Assembly (NCBI GenBank): GCA_051000755.1
Contig: JBPCNZ010000074.1
Coordinates: 1-7,444 of the forward strand
DNA: 7,444 bases
Direction: 5' to 3'
Origin: JALZAH01 sp051000755
GTDB taxonomy: Bacteria; Actinomycetota; Acidimicrobiia; Acidimicrobiales; Palsa-688
Both the position numbers and the translations under genes were made by a program. This document shows positions 1 through 5,928 of the stretch, one piece after another. The notes under the pieces were generated by a model. That model saw only the letters and a program-made list of their open reading frames with translations, was not told where the DNA came from and made no database searches. Position 1 is the stretch's first letter. Each line of letters opens with the position of its first letter.

Positions 1-151
1 CCCGAGACCCCCGCGTCAAGCTAAAAACGGGCTCCGAGCGCCATAGAGACACGACGTCTGCCCGGACCGACACACCCCGATTCTCATCCGCCAAGACCGG
101 CCCCGCCAGGGGCCATGACAGCTAAACCGAGGCAGGCGACCAGGAGCAGTC
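1..151. other. Leader region upstream of the integrase, no recognisable gene
   Basis: No gene is recognised here. The third plus frame is open from base 3 to a TAA at 123-125 and could be the C-terminal tail of an upstream gene, but it matches nothing I know. A short hairpin (GGCCCC at 99-104, GCCA loop, GGGGCC at 109-114) is visible but has no T-run, so it is not a convincing intrinsic terminator. The stretch ends with the integrase ribosome binding site AGGAG at 142-146. Confidence 0.5.
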
Positions 152-2041
152 ATGGCATCAATCGAACGGAAGCAGACGAAGGCCGACGAAACCCGTTATG
201 TCGTCCGGTGGCGCCTGCACGGTCGGTCCAAGGAGCGCTCCTTCCGCCGGCGCAGTGACGCTGAGGCGTGGAAGCGGAAGATGGAGGGCGACGACCTGGC
301 GGGGATCCTGGTCGATCCGAGAGCCGGTGACGAGGACCTGAGGCCGTACGCCGACGAATGGCTGCGGACCCGGCTGGTCCAGGGCCGGCCGCTCTCCCTC
401 ATGACGTTGCAGGGCTACCGGGGCCTGCTGCGACGCAACATCTACCCGGCGCTGGGCGAGGCTCGCCTACGGGAGATCAGCGCGGAGACCATCCGGTCCT
501 GGTTCGCGGCGGTGAGTCTCGGCCACGGCCGGGACCAGGCGGCCAAGAGCTACCGCCTTCTCCGGGCCATCCTCAACACTGCAGTCGACGACGACCGCAT
601 CGGCCGCAACCCGTGCCGGATCAAAGGAGCCGGTGCCGAACAGACCGACGAGAGGCCCATGCTGGCCACGGCGACGGTCCTGACCCTGGCCGACGCCATC
701 GCCCCGTCCTTCCGAGCCCTGGTCCTCGTGGCCGGCTTCGGTGGGCTACGCACCGGCGAGATGCTCGGGCTGACCCGCGCCGACGTGGACCTCGAGGGAG
801 CGGCGGTGACGGTACGAACGCAGGCTCAGCAGATCGTCGGCCAAGGGCGAGTGATGACCGATCCGAAGTCCGACGCAGGGCGACGCATCGTCGCCCTGCC
901 CGAACTGGTCGTCCATAGCCTTGCGGATCACCTCGGCCGCTGGACCGGGGCCGGCCACGACAGCCCGGTCTTCGTTGGCCCCCAGGGCCTCCCCGTCACC
1001 CGGGCCACCCTGTCCGAGCTCTGGCGGGCTGCGGTGGCCAGGGCCCAGGCACCGGTGGGGCTCCGCATCCACGATCTGCGCCACCACGCCGCCACCCTGG
1101 TGGCCCGGATGCCCGGGATCACGACCAAGGAGCTCATGGCTCGCATCGGTCACGCATCGCCGCGAGCCGCCCTGCTCTATCAGCACGCCACCGCCGAACG
1201 GGACCGCAAGGTGGCCGACTTCCTCGACGACCAGATCGCCACCGTCGTACGTCTGCGAACGCCTCCGGACGAATCCGGCTGTGGGGTTGGTGTGGGGTTG
1301 GGCCCAAACAGCAGCAACCACGCAGCGTGCGAAACAGCCCCTGACCAGGGGGAACAAAGGGAGGCGGCGACCGGAATCGAACCGGTGTACAGGGCTTTGC
1401 AGGTATGGGTTAGTACGTTCGTAGTCGGTCGCTCAAGTACAAAGCAGCAGGTCAGAGGGTTTCGTGAACGTCGGCGCACACCCCTGAACGTACCCGGCCG
1501 TGCCATCTCTGTGCCATCGCTGTGTCACTGGCCCCCGGCCTCATCTGACTCTCGACCACTCTTTGTGGCCGCTCGGCGGCGCCGCATCCACTCGCGCCGG
1601 TACGCTCGCTGGCGGTCCTGCTCCTCGACCGACAGCGAGCCCCGCTTCGTCCGTTCCTTCTCGTGCTGCGCTTCCTTGCACGGACCGCACGGCACGGTAC
1701 CGAGGTACGTGTGGCGGCTGTATCCCCCCGTTGTGCCGCAGAGGGGTCGACGGCAATCGCCACACTGCTTCGTTCCCGGCTCCCACACCAGATGCCCGCA
1801 CTCGGCTGTCCACCGGCGACCCCCACGGGCGCGCTTCGCAGCAAGACATTCGGCACACGCCGGCTCTTGTTCCCTCCGGTGTCGCTTGTACCCGGCTGCG
1901 GTCCCGCACACGGCTCCACGCCGCCGCTCCTCAAGACGGCAGGAGCGGCAGAGCCGAGCCCTGGCGGTGCTCACAGGATGCCCGCAGCTTCCCAGGCGCC
2001 GCGTCTTGGCCCGCTCACGGCGTGCTCGCTGGGCGACATAG
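152..2041 (+). CDS. int: Tyrosine (phage-type) site-specific integrase with read-through C-terminal extension
   Basis: Tyrosine recombinase that would integrate and excise the element at tRNA-Cys. The start ATG is preceded by AGGAG (142-146) at a 5-base spacing. Residues ~1-60 form the N-terminal arm-binding type region, ~64-150 the SAM-like core-binding domain, and ~170-365 the catalytic domain. The catalytic set is complete: Arg200 (GLRTGE), Lys239 (TDPKSDAGRR), His307 and Arg310 (HDLRH), His334 (IGHAS) and Tyr343 (LLYQHAT). Such integrases are usually about 370-420 aa. This frame has 629 codons because no stop occurs before the attachment core at 1360-1403, whose translation gives ATGIEPVYRALQ at about residues 406-417. 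Residues beyond ~420 are Arg/Ser-rich and, from 1525, lie antisense to the zinc-module gene, so I regard them as non-conserved read-through. The functional protein is probably residues 1 to ~402. I am very sure of the enzyme class and unsure of the true C-terminus. Confidence 0.93.
   Translation: MASIERKQTKADETRYVVRWRLHGRSKERSFRRRSDAEAWKRKMEGDDLAGILVDPRAGDEDLRPYADEWLRTRLVQGRPLSLMTLQGYRGLLRRNIYPALGEARLREISAETIRSWFAAVSLGHGRDQAAKSYRLLRAILNTAVDDDRIGRNPCRIKGAGAEQTDERPMLATATVLTLADAIAPSFRALVLVAGFGGLRTGEMLGLTRADVDLEGAAVTVRTQAQQIVGQGRVMTDPKSDAGRRIVALPELVVHSLADHLGRWTGAGHDSPVFVGPQGLPVTRATLSELWRAAVARAQAPVGLRIHDLRHHAATLVARMPGITTKELMARIGHASPRAALLYQHATAERDRKVADFLDDQIATVVRLRTPPDESGCGVGVGLGPNSSNHAACETAPDQGEQREAATGIEPVYRALQVWVSTFVVGRSSTKQQVRGFRERRRTPLNVPGRAISVPSLCHWPPASSDSRPLFVAARRRRIHSRRYARWRSCSSTDSEPRFVRSFSCCASLHGPHGTVPRYVWRLYPPVVPQRGRRQSPHCFVPGSHTRCPHSAVHRRPPRARFAARHSAHAGSCSLRCRLYPAAVPHTAPRRRSSRRQERQSRALAVLTGCPQLPRRRVLARSRRARWAT
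1280..1301 (+). repeat. 11-bp perfect tandem repeat near the attachment core
   Basis: TGTGGGGTTGG occurs twice head-to-tail (1280-1290 and 1291-1301), about 60 bases before the attachment core and inside the last part of the integrase frame, where it encodes the Gly/Val run CGVGVGLG. The position suits arm-type integrase binding sites, which are often short repeats beside the core. That role is inference. No matching copy was found on the other side of the core. Confidence 0.5.
1360..1403 (-). other. att: Attachment core (attP-like): 3' half of tRNA-Cys
   Basis: Read on the minus strand, these 44 bases match tRNA positions ~31 to 75. They give the anticodon loop CTGCAAA (anticodon GCA, at 1398-1400), the stem half GCCCT, a T-arm ACCGG-TTCGATT-CCGGT that pairs perfectly, the acceptor strand CGCCGCC, U73 and CC. 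GCA together with U73 identifies tRNA-Cys. The 5' half is missing: beyond 1403 the bases no longer pair with the anticodon stem, so this is not a functional tRNA gene. Tyrosine integrases commonly use a tRNA 3' end as core, and the core would restore the tRNA on integration. The site lies just past the integrase catalytic region, in its frame. Because integrase lies on one side, element genes on the other, and no tRNA 5' half is present, the arrangement is that of attP rather than a single attL or attR. Confidence 0.85.
1404..1532. other. Putative attachment-site arm with short repeats
   Basis: This stretch lies between the core and the 3' end of the minus-strand gene. It holds an 8-bp inverted repeat (GTACGTTC at 1413-1420, GAACGTAC at 1486-1493), two TGAACGT copies (1465-1471, 1485-1491), and an 11-base periodic repeat: GTGCCATCTCT at 1500-1510, GTGCCATCGCT at 1511-1521, then a weaker GTGTCACTGGC at 1522-1532. 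No terminator hairpin with a T-run is seen between the converging genes. These repeats could bind integrase, excisionase or host factors as the second att arm. That is inference from position only. Confidence 0.35.
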
Positions 2042-2694
2042 GAGGCCGCCCTGCAGAGGTCACAAGGCGGTTCGCCAGCGTTGAGGTGACGCTTGTAGGC
2101 GGCCATCGTCCCGCACGGCATGAGGGTAGGAAGGATCCCGGCCGCTCGATCTGCAGCAACCTGGCGCCGATGAGCAGCGTGGGCCTCGCGGCATGGTCGA
2201 CAAACTGCCTCGCGGCGGTGGCGGTGCCGACTGAACCCGAGCTCGGTCCCGATCTCATCGTGGTACTGGATGGGCTCCCTCACCGACTTCCCTGAACGGG
2301 TAAGGCGGAGATAGCGGTTGGCCGCTGCCCAGGAGATCCCGGCCTTCGCCGCCACGTTCGTCGGCGTCACCTCGCCTCCTACGCTTTGCAGTGACTCGAC
2401 GGCGTCTGCGGCCTTCTGTTCAGCGACCGTCCGGTACTGGCCCCGAGAACGGTCGCTATAGCAGGAGTGGCAGAGGTCCACGTTCGCTCGACTGACCGGG
2501 TGGCCGCATACACCCCGGGGCGGCCGATTCTTCTGAAGCTGGGCCGATCGCCAGTCGCGGCGGCACTGAACACAAAGCCGCGTCCGGGAATGGGATGGCC
2601 GTTGCCTCCCGTAGACCACCTTGGCGGAGCAACGCCCATTCTCGTGGCTATGGGCAACGAGCCGGCATCCGCAGCGGTCCACGGGGTTCGCCAT
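1525..2694 (-). CDS. Multi-module cysteine-rich (putative zinc-binding) protein with central HTH
   Basis: A 389-aa protein of unknown function with 25 cysteines. Two module types alternate. Module A is CGHxV-type, C-x11-C-x2-C, with three exact copies (Cys63/75/78, 237/249/252, 299/311/314). Module B is CGTxxGYxRH followed by PCxxC, spaced C-x16-C-x2-C, at Cys194/211/214, 263/280/283 and 319/336/339. A fourth B copy at 148-168 has Ile in place of the first Cys. The N-terminus adds Cys8, 10, 22, 41 and 44. Residues ~100-132 look like a helix-turn-helix (TPTNVAAKAGISWAAANRY), and the C-terminus (~355-375) is strongly basic. B-type motifs recur in actinobacterial and actinophage proteins of unknown role. 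Nucleic-acid binding is inferred. The start is the ATG at 2694. Its ribosome site is weak and the start lies in a 10-bp inverted repeat arm. The 3' end overlaps the integrase read-through frame by 517 bases; the Cys spacing shows that this strand is the coding one. Confidence 0.8.
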   Translation of the reverse strand: MANPVDRCGCRLVAHSHENGRCSAKVVYGRQRPSHSRTRLCVQCRRDWRSAQLQKNRPPRGVCGHPVSRANVDLCHSCYSDRSRGQYRTVAEQKAADAVESLQSVGGEVTPTNVAAKAGISWAAANRYLRLTRSGKSVREPIQYHDEIGTELGFSRHRHRREAVCRPCREAHAAHRRQVAADRAAGILPTLMPCGTMAAYKRHLNAGEPPCDLCRAASYVAQRARRERAKTRRLGSCGHPVSTARARLCRSCRLEERRRGAVCGTAAGYKRHRREQEPACAECLAAKRARGGRRWTAECGHLVWEPGTKQCGDCRRPLCGTTGGYSRHTYLGTVPCGPCKEAQHEKERTKRGSLSVEEQDRQRAYRREWMRRRRAATKSGRESDEAGGQ

Positions 2695-2752
2695 ACGACC
2701 AGGTTAGCCGCTGTGTCCGCGTATTTGTGTTCATGGCGGCGATGGTCGTATG
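2692..2752. promoter_or_regulatory. Inverted repeat flanking the divergent control region
   Basis: CATACGACCA at 2692-2701 and its exact reverse complement TGGTCGTATG at 2743-2752 are separated by 41 bases. The left arm contains the start codon of the minus-strand zinc-module gene. The right arm overlaps the best -10 candidate of the plus-strand operon. This suits a shared operator for the two divergent genes, perhaps for the excisionase-like HTH. The binding protein is not known. Confidence 0.4.
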
Positions 2753-2754
2753 AA
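2725..2754 (+). promoter_or_regulatory. Candidate promoter of the xis-rep operon
   Basis: TTGTGT (2725-2730) and TATGAA (2749-2754), separated by 18 bases, are the best sigma-70-like pair in the divergent gap. They match the consensus at about three and four of six positions, so support is modest. A transcript would have a leader of ~55 bases before the GTG start at 2818. The -10 overlaps the right arm of the 10-bp inverted repeat. Confidence 0.3.
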
Positions 2755-2817
2755 GTCAGCCAAAGTTGGTTTCGTCGGTTCATGGAGGACCGCCAAGAGT
2801 CGCCAGGAGGCGAACCG

Positions 2818-3081
2818 GTGCAGAAGCACACCCCGCCACAGCAGCCGGAACCGAACCGCGCTGCACGACGCCACCCAATAGAGCATCGGCTCGAGGAGCG
2901 TCAGCGCCTCCTCGGCATCGATGAGACCGCGCGCATGCTCGGCATCGGCCGGACCAGCGTCTTCGCCCTGATCCGAGACGGCAAGCTGCTCACCGTCAAA
3001 TGTGGTCGCCGCAGACTCGCCCCCATCGAGTCAGTGGCCGCCTACATCGAGGCCCTCATCGAGGAGGCCAAGGCGTCGTGA
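2818..3081 (+). CDS. xis: Excisionase-like small HTH DNA-binding protein (HTH_17/MerR-like)
   Basis: An 87-aa basic protein. Residues ~31-82 carry the HTH_17 pattern: LLGIDETARMLGIGRTSVF is the winged-helix HTH, IRDGKLLTVKCGRRRL the hairpin with a basic RRR, and APIESVAAYIEAL the closing helix. In integrative elements such proteins act as recombination directionality factors or as regulators of the replication genes. I chose the GTG at 2818 because AGGAGG (2805-2810) sits 7 bases upstream. An in-frame ATG at 2782 is possible but has a poorer site. It is the first gene of the six-gene operon, and its TGA overlaps the next start by 4 bases. It lies divergent from the zinc-module gene, so it may also control the shared promoter region. 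The family is clear; excision activity rather than pure regulation is inference. Confidence 0.82.
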   Translation: MQKHTPPQQPEPNRAARRHPIEHRLEERQRLLGIDETARMLGIGRTSVFALIRDGKLLTVKCGRRRLAPIESVAAYIEALIEEAKAS

Positions 3082-3344
3082 CCCCCCGACGCGAACCACC
3101 CCGGGGCGGTATCCCCAGGGCGGCCAGAAACACGAATCGACTACCAGCATCCTACCCGCCACGCAACCTCGTTCTTTCCCTGCCATACGGAGATTGGTGC
3201 GACTCTTGCGCTGACCGGAACGAGTCATCTCCAGTCCGGTACCCGATTGCGATCAACGGGGACGGCCTGGCTCGCTACCGCTGCATTGTGTGCGGTCACC
3301 GCTGGACGTGCTGGTGGGCACTCGACAGCAGGGAGGCCGCATGA
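3078..3344 (+). CDS. 88-aa zinc-ribbon protein of unknown function
   Basis: The GTG start at 3078 overlaps the upstream stop as GTGA, with GAGGAGG (3061-3067) about 10 bases before it. The N-terminal ~30 residues are basic and Pro/Arg-rich. Then come CDSC (Cys41, Cys44) and CIVC (Cys69, Cys72), 24 residues apart, followed by GHRWTCWW. The CX2C-X24-CX2C layout is that of a zinc ribbon, a fold often used to bind nucleic acid or transcription machinery. I do not recognise a named family. Its place between the excisionase-like gene and rep suggests an accessory role in replication or regulation, which is inference from context only. Confidence 0.72.
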   Translation: MTPRREPPRGGIPRAARNTNRLPASYPPRNLVLSLPYGDWCDSCADRNESSPVRYPIAINGDGLARYRCIVCGHRWTCWWALDSREAA

Positions 3345-3868
3345 GCATCAACATCCTGACCCGCCGGGACCGAGATGATCTGGCCAAGGTCGCCAGGATG
3401 CGGACCAAGGTGGCCGTCGCCGGGATCGCCGAGCAACAAGCCGCCCTCCTCGCCGACGTCGAGGCGCAGCTCTCGGCCATCTACCGCTTCGATGACAAGG
3501 CCTGGGCAGACATCGTGAAAGCCACCCGGGAAATGGTCGCAGAAGCTGACGCCAAGATCGCCGCCATCTGCGAAGAGCGGGGCATCCGACCGGAGTTCCG
3601 CCCTGGCATCAGTTCGGGCTTCTACGGTCGGGGCGAGAACGCCATCGCCAAGCGCCGGGCAGAGCTACGAAAAGCGGCACAGACAAGGATCGACGCGGCC
3701 GCGAAGCGAGCCAAGGCTGCCATCGAGGCCCGCTCAGTGGAGGTCCAGACCGAGCTGATCGCTGGCGGTCTGAGTGGGGATGACGCCAGGGCCTTTCTGG
3801 CCACAATCCCCTCTGCTGACCAGCTCATGCCGAAGGTGACCGTCGCCGAGCTCGAGACCGGAACGTGA
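3341..3868 (+). CDS. 175-aa helical protein of unknown function
   Basis: The ATG at 3341 overlaps the upstream TGA as ATGA and follows GGGAGG (3331-3336). The protein is mostly alpha-helical, alanine- and charge-rich, with a likely coiled-coil stretch at about residues 104-140 (alternating Arg, Lys, Ala and Glu). A break with a Pro/Gly-containing motif (RPGISSGFYGRG) lies near residues 87-98. There are no membrane segments and no signal peptide. I do not recognise the family. It ends 4 bases into rep, so its translation is probably coupled to rep, and it may be a partner of the helicase (loader, or origin-associated protein). That is inference from neighbourhood alone. Confidence 0.75.
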   Translation: MSINILTRRDRDDLAKVARMRTKVAVAGIAEQQAALLADVEAQLSAIYRFDDKAWADIVKATREMVAEADAKIAAICEERGIRPEFRPGISSGFYGRGENAIAKRRAELRKAAQTRIDAAAKRAKAAIEARSVEVQTELIAGGLSGDDARAFLATIPSADQLMPKVTVAELETGT

Positions 3869-5928
3869 CCGGACCCGACGAGTACGGAGGCCGTCTGGTC
3901 GACGGGCACGCCGCGAAGCTGGTGGCGTCCGCCATCTCCCCCGAGGTGGCCGCCGAGCGTGGGTATGTGACGGCCGACAACAAGGCCCAGATGGAACGGG
4001 CCGGGTTCGGGCCGGCGCAACGCCGACCGCCCGCCCTGCTGGTCCCCCTCTACGGGGTGACCGGTGAGCTGGTCGGCCACCAGATGCGCTCCGATGACCC
4101 CCGGATCCTCGACGGCAAGGTGGCCAAGTACGAGACCAAGGCGGGGCAGAAGATGGTCCTCGACGTGCCGCCTCGGGTCCGCCCCCTGCTCGGCAACCCG
4201 GCCGTGCCGTTGTATGTCACCGAAGGGCCCCTCAAGGCCGACGCCGCCGCCACGGCCGGTCTGGCGTGCGTGGCACTCCTCGGTGTCTGGTCATGGCGGG
4301 GACGCAACGCCGACGACGGGCTCACCGTCCTGGCCGACTGGGACTACGTGCACCTCAAGGGCCGGCAGGTGCTCTTGACATTCGACTCCGACCTGATGCT
4401 CAAGACGAGCGTGTACGGCGCCCTGGTGCGCCTCTCAGCGGTCCTGGCGCACCGTGGCGCCGAGGTCGCCTACGTGTACCTCCCGGGTGGGCAGCACAAC
4501 ACCAAGGTTGGGCTCGACGACTGGTTCGCCGCCGGGCACGGTGTCGACGACTTGGCACAGATCACCACCACCGAGTTGCGCCGGCCCGCCGCTCTCCCCC
4601 CGGTCGAGACGGACCCGGCCGACACGTTCGACGACGTGGACGACGAGACCGGCGCCGAGCTGGCCGACGAGGTGGCCGCCATGATCGAAACCTACGTCGC
4701 CCTCCCCAGCGCCGGACACCTCCACGCCTGCGCCCTGTGGGTCATACACACCTGGGTCGCCGACGCCGCCGACTCCACCCCCCGCCTGGCCGTCATCTCC
4801 GCCGAGAAAGGGTCAGGCAAGACCCGGCTCCTCGAGGTCCTCGACCCGCTCACCCAGGCCTCGCTCCGGGTATCGAACACCACCCCCGCCGCCCTCTACC
4901 GGCTGTTGGCCAAGCATCCCCGCACCATCTTGTTGGACGAGGCCGACGCAGTGTTCGGCCCGATGGCCGGCGCCCACGAGGACCTCCGGGCGTTGCTGAA
5001 CGCCGGACATCGCAAAGGGGCCACCATCCCGCGCTGCACCGGCGACGGCGCATCCATGGAGGTCACCGAGTTTCCCTGCTACGCCCCGGCCGCCATCGCC
5101 GGGATCGGCGACCTGCCCGACACCATCATGGACAGGGCTGTGCTCATCCGGATGCGCCGCCGGGGCCCCGACGAGACCGTCACCCCGCTACGCCAACGGA
5201 CCGCCGAGGCCGAGGCGGCCCCGATCGCCCGCCGGCTCGCAGCATGGGCCGAACGCAACTCCGGCGCCCTCGCGGAGATGGACCCCCGACTCCCCGATGG
5301 TGTCACCGACCGCCCCGCCGATGTGTGGGCCCCGCTCGTTGCCATCGCCGACGCCATCGGCGGCGAATGGCCGGGCCGGGCCCGGGCCGCCGCCGTGCAG
5401 CTCCTCGCCGAGGCCACCGACGACACCCCATCGCTCGGGGTGCGCCTCCTCGGCGACCTCCGGGACCTGTTCGCAGACCGGCCCGTCATGGCCACCACCG
5501 TGATCGTCTCCGCCCTAGTCGACTTGGAGGAGGCACCCTGGGGTGACCTGCGAGGCAAGCCGCTCGACGCCCGCGGGCTGGCCCGCAGGTTGAGGCCGTA
5601 CGGGGTGCGATCCAAGAACATCAGGGAAGGCGAGCACCAGGCCAAGGGCTACGAGCGGGCCGACCTGACCGACGCGTGGGCACGCTACCTCCCGTCTGAT
5701 TCCCAGATATCCGTCCCAACCGTCCCAACATCCCAGAATGGTGCCCTGACCTGCGACAACACCGGGACGGATAGTGATGCCGGGACGGATAGTGGGACGG
5801 ATAGGTCCGTCCCACGCATAGTTGCCGTCCCGGCTCGCAACGCCCTGACCTGCGACAATACGGCTGGGACGGATGGGACGGACTTTCGGCAAGGCGACGG
5901 CCTCCGCCGACGGAGGGCGGCCATATGA
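3865..5928 (+). CDS. rep: Replication protein: DUF3854 (Toprim-like) plus DUF3631 AAA/helicase-like ATPase
   Basis: A 687-aa protein likely to drive replication of the excised element. Residues ~1-235 form a DUF3854-type domain with Toprim-like signatures: the acidic motif YVTEGPLKADA (Glu120) and TFDSD (Asp174, Asp176). Residues ~275-610 match the DUF3631 ATPase common in actinobacterial phages and integrative elements. The Walker A is GSGKT (Lys319, Thr320), the Walker B ILLDEAD (Asp358, Glu359), and an Arg-rich DRAVLIRMRRR segment (423-433) is a sensor or arginine-finger candidate. I see no DnaG or AEP primase catalytic domain. The tail (~611-687) is low-complexity, with repeated GTD, VPTVP and ALTCDN units encoded by a DNA repeat cluster. 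The GTG start overlaps the upstream stop as GTGA, and no strong independent ribosome site is seen, so coupling is likely. The family assignment is firm; the exact biochemical step (helicase, primase-helicase or initiator) is less so. Confidence 0.9.
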   Translation: MTGPDEYGGRLVDGHAAKLVASAISPEVAAERGYVTADNKAQMERAGFGPAQRRPPALLVPLYGVTGELVGHQMRSDDPRILDGKVAKYETKAGQKMVLDVPPRVRPLLGNPAVPLYVTEGPLKADAAATAGLACVALLGVWSWRGRNADDGLTVLADWDYVHLKGRQVLLTFDSDLMLKTSVYGALVRLSAVLAHRGAEVAYVYLPGGQHNTKVGLDDWFAAGHGVDDLAQITTTELRRPAALPPVETDPADTFDDVDDETGAELADEVAAMIETYVALPSAGHLHACALWVIHTWVADAADSTPRLAVISAEKGSGKTRLLEVLDPLTQASLRVSNTTPAALYRLLAKHPRTILLDEADAVFGPMAGAHEDLRALLNAGHRKGATIPRCTGDGASMEVTEFPCYAPAAIAGIGDLPDTIMDRAVLIRMRRRGPDETVTPLRQRTAEAEAAPIARRLAAWAERNSGALAEMDPRLPDGVTDRPADVWAPLVAIADAIGGEWPGRARAAAVQLLAEATDDTPSLGVRLLGDLRDLFADRPVMATTVIVSALVDLEEAPWGDLRGKPLDARGLARRLRPYGVRSKNIREGEHQAKGYERADLTDAWARYLPSDSQISVPTVPTSQNGALTCDNTGTDSDAGTDSGTDRSVPRIVAVPARNALTCDNTAGTDGTDFRQGDGLRRRRAAI
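5709..5882. repeat. Cluster of GGGACGGAT repeats in both orientations plus a 17-bp direct repeat (possible origin)
   Basis: GGGACGGA(T) occurs in plus orientation at 5764, 5782, 5794, 5866 and 5875. Exact or near inverted forms (ATCCGTCCC and variants) lie at 5709-5717, 5718-5726, ~5805-5813 and ~5823-5831. A separate 17-bp direct repeat GCCCTGACCTGCGACAA lies at 5743-5759 and 5842-5858, 99 bases apart. All are inside the 3' end of rep and encode a low-complexity tail. Repeated short sites within or beside rep genes often act as iterons or Rep-binding sites. That function here is inference. Confidence 0.6.
5901..5916 (+). promoter_or_regulatory. Hairpin covering the ribosome binding site of the gene after rep
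   Basis: CCTCCG (5901-5906), a CCGA loop and CGGAGG (5911-5916) form a 6-bp GC-rich stem. Its 3' arm contains most of the GGAGGG ribosome site (5912-5917) for the ATG at 5925. Ribosomes finishing rep would open it, which fits translational coupling. It is not a terminator, since no T-run follows. Confidence 0.4.

Noticed and set aside
99..114. Hairpin GGCCCC-GCCA-GGGGCC as an intrinsic terminator
   Set aside because: Stem is only 6 bp and no T-run follows; GC-rich DNA makes such stems frequent.
746..1357. Minus-strand frame of 203 codons opposite the integrase
   Set aside because: Antisense shadow of the catalytic domain, with no motifs or ribosome site.
1330..1440. Complete tRNA-Cys gene on the minus strand
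   Set aside because: Only positions ~31-75 are present; the D-arm, the 5' acceptor strand and the rest of the anticodon stem are absent.
4266..5546. Long plus-strand frame of 426 codons inside rep
   Set aside because: Arg/Pro/Gly-rich shadow with no domain; the overlapping frame has Walker motifs and a complete DUF3631 domain.
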